From positions 164,531 through 228,530 of the forward strand of contig JBFWPN010000010.1 of NCBI GenBank assembly GCA_050249955.1: DNA of 64,000 nt, given 5' to 3'. This stretch comes from CAVVIG01 sp050249955. GTDB taxonomy: Bacteria; Acidobacteriota; Vicinamibacteria; Vicinamibacterales; CAVVIG01. Within the stretch, counting starts at the first letter, position 1, and every line of letters begins with the position of its first letter. The notes below the pieces were generated by a model. It ran no database searches. It saw only the letters and a program-made list of their open reading frames with translations, and was not told where the DNA came from. This document shows, in pieces, positions 58,266 to 64,000 of this stretch. Made by a program: the position numbers and the translations under genes.

Positions 58266-59570
58266 ATGACGGCCGACTGGACCCACCAGGCCCGCAGCGC
58301 AGACGAGGCGGTCGCGTGCGTGACGAGCGGCATGCGCATCTTCATCCACGGCGCGGCGGCCACACCCACGCACCTCATCGACGCGCTGGCGCGACGGACG
58401 GATCTCGAGAACGTCACGATCTACCACCTGCACACCGCCGGCCCGGCGCCGTTTGCCGAGGCGGGGCAGGAGGGGCGGTTCTTCTCGGTGTCGCTGTTCA
58501 CGGGGCCGCCGCTGCGGACTGCGGTAGACGAGGGGCGGGCGGATTTCATGCCCGTCTTCCTGTCGGACATTCCGTCGCTCTTCGAGTCGGGCCTCATCCC
58601 GCTCGACGTGGCGCTGCTGCAGCTGTCGCCGCCTGACCGGCATGGCTACTGCACGCTCGGCACGTCGGTCGATGCGGCGCTCGCCGCCTCCAGGGCGGCG
58701 AGGCTGGTGGTGGCCGAGATCAACGAAGAGATGCCGCGGACGCACGGCAATACGCTCGTGCCCTTCGATCGGCTTGCGGCCTTCATCCATACCGACCACG
58801 CGCTGCACGCCCACGATCCGGCCGAGCCGAACGCGACCGAGGATCAGATCGGTGCCCACGTGGCCGAACTGGTGCCGAACGGCGCCACGCTGCAGATGGG
58901 CATCGGCGCCATTCCCGACGCGGTGCTCCGCCGCCTCGGGGGCAAGGAGGACCTGGGCGTTCACACCGAGATGTTCTCGGACGGCGTCATGGCCCTGATC
59001 AAGAGCGGCGCCGTGACCAACCGGCTCAAGAACGTGCACAAGGGACGTACGGTCACGAGCTTCGTGAACGGCTCACGGGCGCTCTTCGACTTCGTGCACG
59101 ACAACCCGTTCGTCGAGTTCCACCCGTGCGACCGCACGAACGACACCGCCATCATCCGCCGCAACGACCGGGTGGTGGCGATCAACTCCGCGCTCGAGGT
59201 CGACATCTCAGGGCAGGTCTGCGCCGACTCGATCGGGCACCGGATCTACTCGGGCATTGGCGGCCAGATGGACTTCATCCGCGGCGCGGCGCTCTCGCGC
59301 GACGGTGTGCCGGTGATTGCACTTCCCGCGACCGCCGCCCGCGGCACCGTCTCCCGCATCGTCCCGGCCCTGAAGCCGGGAGCGGGCGTGGTCACCACGC
59401 GTGGGCACGTGCACTGGGTGGCCACCGAGTACGGCGCCGTCAACCTGTTCGGCCGCAGCCTGCGAGAGCGGGCGGAGCGGCTCATCTCGATCGCCCACCC
59501 CGACATGCGTGGCGAGCTGACGCGCGCCTACCGCGAGGTGCGCCACGTCGACCTCGGGGCGCGGGCATGA
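58266..59570 (+). CDS. Acetyl-CoA hydrolase/transferase family (4-hydroxybutyrate CoA-transferase-like)
   Basis: 434 residues. Family text throughout: LSPPDRHGYCTLGTSVD, GATLQMGIGAIPDAVL, and LGVHTEMFSDGVMAL with the catalytic glutamate E235 that forms the enzyme-CoA thioester. Later YSGIGGQMDFIRGA and GVVTTRGHVHWVATEYG. It transfers CoA between a carboxylic acid such as acetate and an acyl-CoA in the cytoplasm; the acyl group is uncertain (4-hydroxybutyrate, butyrate or propionate). The stop overlaps the YciH gene start as ATGA. Confidence 0.9.
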   Translation: MTADWTHQARSADEAVACVTSGMRIFIHGAAATPTHLIDALARRTDLENVTIYHLHTAGPAPFAEAGQEGRFFSVSLFTGPPLRTAVDEGRADFMPVFLSDIPSLFESGLIPLDVALLQLSPPDRHGYCTLGTSVDAALAASRAARLVVAEINEEMPRTHGNTLVPFDRLAAFIHTDHALHAHDPAEPNATEDQIGAHVAELVPNGATLQMGIGAIPDAVLRRLGGKEDLGVHTEMFSDGVMALIKSGAVTNRLKNVHKGRTVTSFVNGSRALFDFVHDNPFVEFHPCDRTNDTAIIRRNDRVVAINSALEVDISGQVCADSIGHRIYSGIGGQMDFIRGAALSRDGVPVIALPATAARGTVSRIVPALKPGAGVVTTRGHVHWVATEYGAVNLFGRSLRERAERLISIAHPDMRGELTRAYREVRHVDLGARA

Positions 59571-59923
59571 CCGACCGGTTGAACGCGCGCCTCGTGTACT
59601 CGACCGGCGGCGACACGTGTCCCACCTGCGGTTGGCCCGCCGACCGCTGCGTGTGCAGCCGCCAGGCGTCCGCCCCGGCGGCGCTCCCGTCGAGGATGAC
59701 CGCCAGGCTCCGGATGGAGAAGTCCGGACGCGGCGGCAAGACCGTGACCGTGGTCGACGGCCTGCCGGCCAACGAGCCGTTCCTGCGGGATCTGTGTGCC
59801 GAACTGAAACGAGCGTGCGGGACGGGCGGTGCCGTCAAGGACGGCACCGTGGAACTGCAGGGGGAGCACCGCGAGCGGCTGCGCACCCTCCTGGCGAAGA
59901 AGCACTACATCGTCAAGGGCTGA
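59567..59923 (+). CDS. yciH: SUI1-domain translation factor homologue (YciH)
   Basis: 118 residues. A short cysteine-rich start (CPTCGWPADRCVC) precedes the SUI1/eIF1 fold: RMEKSGRGGKTVTVVDGL, LRDLCAELKRACGTGGAVKDGTVELQG, LLAKKHYIVKG. YciH is the bacterial eIF1 homologue that can influence fidelity of initiation. The CX2C...CXC N-terminus is common in bacterial members and may bind zinc. Given how many starts here appear leaderless, an initiation-fidelity factor is interesting, though this is only context. Confidence 0.92.
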   Translation: MTDRLNARLVYSTGGDTCPTCGWPADRCVCSRQASAPAALPSRMTARLRMEKSGRGGKTVTVVDGLPANEPFLRDLCAELKRACGTGGAVKDGTVELQGEHRERLRTLLAKKHYIVKG

Positions 59924-59930
59924 CGCGAGC

Positions 59931-61505
59931 CTACTGCTGGGCGGTCGACCGCCTGGCCGGCGCCTTCGGCAGTGGCTTCCGCGGCAGCAGCTGATCGCGA
60001 TTGGCCGCCTGCGCCACGAACGAGGCGACGATCACCGCGTTCTGCATCAGGTCCTGCGGCTGCAGCCGCTCGTAGACGTCCATGTTCGAGTGGTGCGTCC
60101 GGGTGTCGTACTCCAGGTCGTCCTGGATGAACTGGAAGCCGGGGAGACCGACCGCATCGAACGCCTGGTGATCCGTGCCGCCCGTGTTCCGGATGGTCAC
60201 CGTGGTCATGCCCATGTTGCGGAACGGTTCCATCCACGACGTGAAGATCGGCCCGATCGCCTCGTTTCCCTGCTGGTAGACGCCGCGGATCTGGCCCGTG
60301 CCGTTGTCCACGTTGAAGTAGCCGGAGAGCTTCGCGTGCTCCGGCTTCAGCTGCATGGTGGCCGGATCGCCGAAGTGCTCGCGCACGTAGGCGCGCGAAC
60401 CGATGAGCCCCTGCTCCTCGGCGCCCCAGAGTGCAAGCCGCACGGTCCGGCGAAGGGGGATCCCGGCGGTCTTGAGGATACGCATCGCCTCCATCATCAC
60501 CACCGAGCCGGCCGCGTTGTCCGTGGCGCTCGTGCCTGTGTGCCACGAGTCGAAGTGCCCGCCGAGCATCACCACTTCATCCGCCTTGTCGGTTCCCGGT
60601 ATCTCCGCGATCACGTTGAAGCTGTCGGTGCTGCCGTCCAGGAACTGGTTGTCGATGTCCATCTGGAGCGTGACCGGGATCTTCTTCTCCAGCGTGCGGA
60701 CGATGCGGTTGTAGTGTTCGGTGGCGAGCACCACCTGCGCCGGCACCGGCGGATCCGACGCGTTGCGGGAACCCCCGCTCTGCACGAAGAGCGTGCCGCC
60801 GCCGTCGCCGCGGCTCGGCTCGAGCACGGCCAGGACGCCTTCGTCGAGCCAGAACTTCATCGTGGCGGCCTGAAGGTTGCGCGTCGCCTGGCCGCCGGGC
60901 GGCGGACCGCCCGCCGGAGCGCCTCGCCGCTGTGGCATGCGGGTGAGTGCCTCCAGCTCCGACTCCGTGTGACGGCTGGCCTGCGGCGCGAAGCGCGGCT
61001 GGATGTCGCGCGCACGCTGGGCGAGCACGAACCTGCCCTTGAGCTTGCCCTTCCAGGTGGCGAAGTCGGATTCCGAGTCGATGGTGACCAGCACCGCCTC
61101 ACCGCTGACGAGCCCGCGCGTGCCGGGCGTCCAGGCTTTCGGATAGGCGATGAGCGGGTAGTTCACGGGCGCCACCGCCTGCGCGAACATCTTCCGGTTC
61201 TGCCAGCCGCGACCGAACGGGAAGGCCTCGGTGTGCACGTTGGTGAGGCCCCAGTCGGTCATCGTCGTCCGTGCCCAGTCGGCCCCGGCCGTGTACTCGG
61301 GCGATCCCGCGAGCCGAGGACCGTAGACGTCGGTCAGGTAGCTCGCCAGCTCCATCACCTTCGAGCGCTGGAGGCCCTCCTCCTTGATGCGGTAGACCGT
61401 CTCCGGGTCGAGCCGGTCGACGGGCTGCCACTGGGCAGTGACGGGAAGGACGGTGAGGGCGGCGACCGCGAAGGCCGCGAGCGCCGCGCGCGTGGAATGT
61501 GTCAT
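59931..61505 (-). CDS. Exported M28 family zinc aminopeptidase
   Basis: 524 residues. I used the second in-frame ATG (61505) because AGGAG lies 7 nt before it; the first ATG (61511) is too close. Signal peptide AALAAFAVAALTVLPVTAQ. The M28 zinc residues are visible: H and D in GGHFDSWHTGTSATDNAAG, the catalytic and bridging glutamates in LALWGAEEQGLIGS, an Asp in the FNVDNGTGQI region and the final His in YDTRTHHSNMDVYE. A ~60-residue Gly/Pro/Arg-rich insertion follows the PA-like segment. Periplasmic or secreted removal of N-terminal residues from peptides is expected. Confidence 0.9.
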   Translation of the reverse strand: MTHSTRAALAAFAVAALTVLPVTAQWQPVDRLDPETVYRIKEEGLQRSKVMELASYLTDVYGPRLAGSPEYTAGADWARTTMTDWGLTNVHTEAFPFGRGWQNRKMFAQAVAPVNYPLIAYPKAWTPGTRGLVSGEAVLVTIDSESDFATWKGKLKGRFVLAQRARDIQPRFAPQASRHTESELEALTRMPQRRGAPAGGPPPGGQATRNLQAATMKFWLDEGVLAVLEPSRGDGGGTLFVQSGGSRNASDPPVPAQVVLATEHYNRIVRTLEKKIPVTLQMDIDNQFLDGSTDSFNVIAEIPGTDKADEVVMLGGHFDSWHTGTSATDNAAGSVVMMEAMRILKTAGIPLRRTVRLALWGAEEQGLIGSRAYVREHFGDPATMQLKPEHAKLSGYFNVDNGTGQIRGVYQQGNEAIGPIFTSWMEPFRNMGMTTVTIRNTGGTDHQAFDAVGLPGFQFIQDDLEYDTRTHHSNMDVYERLQPQDLMQNAVIVASFVAQAANRDQLLPRKPLPKAPARRSTAQQ

Positions 61506-61573
61506 GGCCATGCTCCTGCTGCGACTCCGCAGACGAACATAGCACGGGGCCGCGCAGGCCGAGCGTCAGCCCA

Positions 61574-62005
61574 TCACTCCGGGAGCAGCGACAGCACCGT
61601 GTCGATCGCCGTGGGAAGTGCTTGTTCAACGGCGTGCGACAGCGGGTTGCCGATGTCGAACGACGAGGCGTGGATGGTGACCAGCCAGGCCTGTGGAGCG
61701 GCGCCCGTGGTCTCGAGCGCAAGCGCCATGAGGGTGGCGGGCGTCAGCCGGTGTCCACTGCCGCCGGCGGACCGCCCGGCATGGACGCCGGCACAGCGGA
61801 CGTCGCCCGGCGTGCCGCCCGCGGCGGCATCGACGAAGACGACCAGCCTCGCCGCCGTGATGGAGGCCACCAGCTCCGGTACCAGCTGGTGTGTCATCAC
61901 CACCTCGATATCGGGCCTGTGCTCCGCAATGCGTCCCGCTACCACGTAGCCGACGCCATCGTCGCCCCGCAGCGGGTTGCCGATGCCGACGACCAGCGGG
62001 GTCAT
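61574..62005 (-). CDS. hoxW: Hydrogenase maturation protease (HoxW/HycI-type)
   Basis: 143 residues. LVVGIGNPLRGDDGVGYVVA holds the conserved G-N-x-L-x-x-D-D nickel-sensing acid and the second Asp is in VFVDAA. It cleaves the C-terminal extension of the large subunit once nickel is inserted. Encoded directly after hoxH with a 4-nt ATGA overlap, so it is probably specific for it. The symbol follows HoxY/HoxH context. Confidence 0.88.
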   Translation of the reverse strand: MTPLVVGIGNPLRGDDGVGYVVAGRIAEHRPDIEVVMTHQLVPELVASITAARLVVFVDAAAGGTPGDVRCAGVHAGRSAGGSGHRLTPATLMALALETTGAAPQAWLVTIHASSFDIGNPLSHAVEQALPTAIDTVLSLLPE

Positions 62006-63426
62006 GTGCGTGCCAGGGTGTCGAGCCGCGTGCCGTCGGCCGCGCGCAGTTCGACGACGAGCGGCATGGTGCCGGCGGCGTGGGTGGAGCAGCTCAAGCA
62101 GGGGTCGAAGGCGCGGATGCCTGCCTCCACCCTGTTGAGGAACCCCTCCGAGAGCCGGTCGTGGGCGACGTAGGCCCGCGCGATCTGCGTGACGGCCCGG
62201 TTCATGGCCAGGTTGTTCTGGCCCGTGGCGATGAGGAGGTCGACCGCGGTGAGGACGCCGTCGTGGTCCACGGTGTAGTCGTGGAAGAGGGTGCCGCGCG
62301 GCGCCTCCGACATGCCTACGCCGTGCAGGCGGTTGCGGCTGGCGCGGGCGAGCACGTCGGTGCCCAGCGCGTCGCCGTCCTGCAGCAGCTCACCGATGCG
62401 CTCGAGACCGAAGAGGATCTCGATCAGGCGTGCGTAGTGGTAGTGGAAGGACCCGAGCACGGGACCGGCGGCCAGCGTGCGGAAATGTGCGAGCGCGGCG
62501 TCGGCGAGTGGCGTCCCGCAACGGTCGGCCACGTTCAGCCGTGCGAGCGGCCCCACCCGGTAGGCCCCGGCTTCCGGCCCGAGCGGCTTGTAGTAGGGCG
62601 ACTTCAGGTAGGTCCAGTTGTGGACCTCCTCGTCCAGGAGCGCGCGGGCGGCCTTGGCGTCGAGCTGATCCGCCACGATGGTACCGGCCGCGTCCATGAT
62701 GCGCAGGCGGCCGCCGTAGGTGTCGAGCGATCCGTCGGGCGTCACCATGCCCATGAACAGCGTCGGGAAGTGGCCGAAGGTCCGCGCCTCCTCGGCATGG
62801 CTGTCGAGCGAGCGCTGGAACCACTCGAGCGTGGCCCGTGCCGTGTCGAGCGCCTCGGGCAGGCCGGCCAGAATCCGGTCGCGCGCGGCGCTGGCCAGCG
62901 GGGCGTTCACGCCGCCGGCAACGGCCCACGACGCGTGAATGCGCTTGCCGGCAATGGCCTCGATGACCGACTGCCCGAACTGCCGCAGCCTGATGCCACG
63001 GTGTGCCAGTTCGGGGTGGGCCGCCGCAACCCCGAGGATGTTGCGAATGGCCGGGTCGGCGTCGTAGCCGAGCAGCAGGTCGGGCGACGACAGGTAGAAG
63101 AAGCTCAGCGCATGCGACTGGACGATCTGGGCGAGGTTCACCACGCGGCGGAGCAGCAGCGCCGTGTCGGGAATCTCCACGGCGAGCAGCCGGTCACCGG
63201 CATCGGCCGATGCCAGCATGTGGCTCACGGGGCAGATGCCGCAGATGCGCGACGTGATGGCCGGCATCTCCTGGAAGTGCCGCCCCTCGCAGAACCGTTC
63301 GAACCCTCGGAACTCGAGCACGTGGAACCGCGCGTCGCGGACCTGGCCGGCATCGTCGAGCTGGATGGTGATCTTGGCGTGGCCCTCCACGCGGGAGACC
63401 GGTTCGATGGTGATCGTCTGGCTCAT
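62002..63426 (-). CDS. hoxH: NiFe hydrogenase large subunit (HoxH-type)
   Basis: 474 residues from ATG 63426. The N-terminal RxCGICPVSH (SRICGICPVSHML) and C-terminal DPCLSCSTH motifs supply the four cysteines of the NiFe centre. VEGHAKITIQL and LEFRGFERFCEGR are also typical. About 25 residues follow the last His (AAGTMPLVVELRA...), the peptide removed by the adjacent protease. The best fit is the bidirectional NAD-linked HoxH group by length and partner. It takes up or evolves H2, with NAD(P) as the partner, in the cytoplasm. Diaphorase subunits HoxF/HoxU would lie outside the right edge. Confidence 0.92.
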   Translation of the reverse strand: MSQTITIEPVSRVEGHAKITIQLDDAGQVRDARFHVLEFRGFERFCEGRHFQEMPAITSRICGICPVSHMLASADAGDRLLAVEIPDTALLLRRVVNLAQIVQSHALSFFYLSSPDLLLGYDADPAIRNILGVAAAHPELAHRGIRLRQFGQSVIEAIAGKRIHASWAVAGGVNAPLASAARDRILAGLPEALDTARATLEWFQRSLDSHAEEARTFGHFPTLFMGMVTPDGSLDTYGGRLRIMDAAGTIVADQLDAKAARALLDEEVHNWTYLKSPYYKPLGPEAGAYRVGPLARLNVADRCGTPLADAALAHFRTLAAGPVLGSFHYHYARLIEILFGLERIGELLQDGDALGTDVLARASRNRLHGVGMSEAPRGTLFHDYTVDHDGVLTAVDLLIATGQNNLAMNRAVTQIARAYVAHDRLSEGFLNRVEAGIRAFDPCLSCSTHAAGTMPLVVELRAADGTRLDTLART

Positions 63427-63437
63427 GCCCGTGTCCT

Positions 63438-63986
63438 TCAACCGAGTTTCGCGCGGCTCTGCAGGTCCAGCGTGCGCCCGGCCACCAGTTCGCTGAGCAC
63501 GAAGAAGATGAGGTCGGCCGATGGTGGGCAGCCGGGGAGGTAGTAATCGACCGGCACCAGGGCGCGCAGGTTGGTGACGCGCGGTTCGAGCGGGGGCACC
63601 TCGGCCTGCGGCGCAGGCAGGCCCGGCATGCGCGCAGCGTCGGTGCCGTAGGAGCGTTGCAACACCGCCAGGGTCGCTCCGGCGGGGTTGCGAAGCGCCG
63701 TCACGTTGCCGGCCACCGCGCAGTCGCCGAAGGCGACGAGGATGCCGGTGCGCTCGCGTACGAGACGGAGCATGCGCGCGTTGTCCTCGTTTGCGACCGC
63801 GCCTTCCACAAGGGTGATGTCCACGCCCTCGGGGAACTGCTTGATGTCCATGAGCGGGCTGTAGACCAGCTCCATGCGGCCGGCCAGGTCCAGCAGCCGT
63901 TCGTCCATGTCGAGCAGTGACATGTGGCAGCCCGAGCAGCCACCCAGCCACACCGTGGCGACGCGCGGAAGGTTCACCGGTTCCAC
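63438..63986 (-). CDS. hoxY: NiFe hydrogenase small subunit (HoxY-type)
   Basis: 182 residues from GTG 63986, with AGGGAG 8 nt upstream. Cysteine ligands of the proximal 4Fe-4S cluster: C17 and C20 in GGCSGCHMSLLDMDE, C89 in AFGDCAVAGN, and C153 in PGCPPSADLI. The short length without medial/distal cluster domains, and the text VYSPLMDIKQFPEGVDITLVEGAVANE, are those of HoxY. It precedes hoxH by 11 nt. The operon's upstream part is beyond the window. Confidence 0.9.
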   Translation of the reverse strand: MEPVNLPRVATVWLGGCSGCHMSLLDMDERLLDLAGRMELVYSPLMDIKQFPEGVDITLVEGAVANEDNARMLRLVRERTGILVAFGDCAVAGNVTALRNPAGATLAVLQRSYGTDAARMPGLPAPQAEVPPLEPRVTNLRALVPVDYYLPGCPPSADLIFFVLSELVAGRTLDLQSRAKLG

Positions 63987-64000
63987 AGCTTCTGCTCCCT

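Noticed and set aside
63427..63951. Upstream extension of the hydrogenase large-subunit frame
   Set aside because: It runs across hoxY in another frame; HoxH-type sequences begin near the MSQTITIEPVSR start at 63426.
1..64000. tRNA genes, rRNA genes, CRISPR arrays, insertion sequences and prophage genes
   Set aside because: No tRNA-like T-loop context outside genes, no regularly spaced repeats, and no transposase, integrase or phage structural motif was seen. A covariance-model search would be needed to exclude small RNAs.

Overview
The window is GC-rich (roughly two thirds G+C by eye), densely coded bacterial chromosome. It probably comes from an Acidobacteriota-type organism, perhaps Vicinamibacteria. 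That placement is inference from gene content: a TonB receptor with an N-terminal carboxypeptidase-regulatory-like domain, a PEGA protein, M16 and M28 exopeptidases, a bacterial Ras-like GTPase with an OmpA partner, and a HoxYH hydrogenase. No rRNA, tRNA, CRISPR array, insertion sequence or prophage gene was seen.

Layout. 1-5.8 kb: the 3' part of an AddA-type helicase-nuclease, a small coiled-coil gene, an M16 metallopeptidase and a PEGA protein. 6-11.6 kb: three family-2 glycosyltransferases converge on a Wzt/Wzm-type polysaccharide ABC exporter. 11.7-14.4 kb: a TonB-dependent receptor. 14.5-17.9 kb: a sulfur block with a TauE/SafE permease, a short leader region and cysD-cysN. 18.3-33.6 kb: a second envelope-polysaccharide block. 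In it a nucleotidyltransferase-fold protein and a flippase run leftward, and a tightly overlapping nine-gene operon runs rightward (O-antigen-ligase-like protein, glycosyltransferase, three radical-SAM proteins, three methyltransferases, amidohydrolase), followed by two more glycosyltransferases. 33.6-37.3 kb: a hydrolase, a membrane-anchored MurF-like ligase and a D-Ala-D-Ala-ligase-like protein, coupled by overlaps. 37.3-43.6 kb: an ACT protein, a class V aminotransferase, a tandem PspC protein, an alpha/beta hydrolase, DinB and IMP dehydrogenase. 43.6-47.1 kb: a leftward operon of coiled-coil protein, OmpA-like transmembrane protein, Ras-like GTPase and a PAS-like protein, behind a good sigma70-type promoter. 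47.2-56.5 kb: metabolic and housekeeping genes (mmsA, NHL protein, dienelactone hydrolase, J protein, Tex, DEAD helicase, cupin). 56.3-59.9 kb: a small Cys-rich protein, an ECF42-type sigma factor with its DGPF partner, a CoA-transferase and a SUI1/YciH protein. 59.9-64 kb: an M28 peptidase and a hydrogenase block (hoxY, hoxH, maturation protease) that runs off the right edge.

The most striking signal is at 15.4-15.6 kb, just upstream of cysD. A 31-codon reading frame carries six Cys codons within seven positions (Cys3-Ala-Cys3). It is followed 32 nt later by a perfect 9-bp GC hairpin with a T-run, which ends about 15 nt before the cysD start. This is the layout of a classical amino-acid attenuator, here apparently sensing cysteine to control sulfate activation. 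Polycysteine leader peptides are known upstream of sulfur genes in mycobacteria; I know of none described for a lineage like this one. Other candidates for new biology are the trans-envelope GTPase operon, the MurF-like/Ddl-like cassette, the radical-SAM/methyltransferase operon, and an O-antigen-ligase homologue with a beta-sandwich inserted in its large loop. Several genes have a -10-like hexamer 5-10 nt before the start codon, which suggests that leaderless transcripts are common here.
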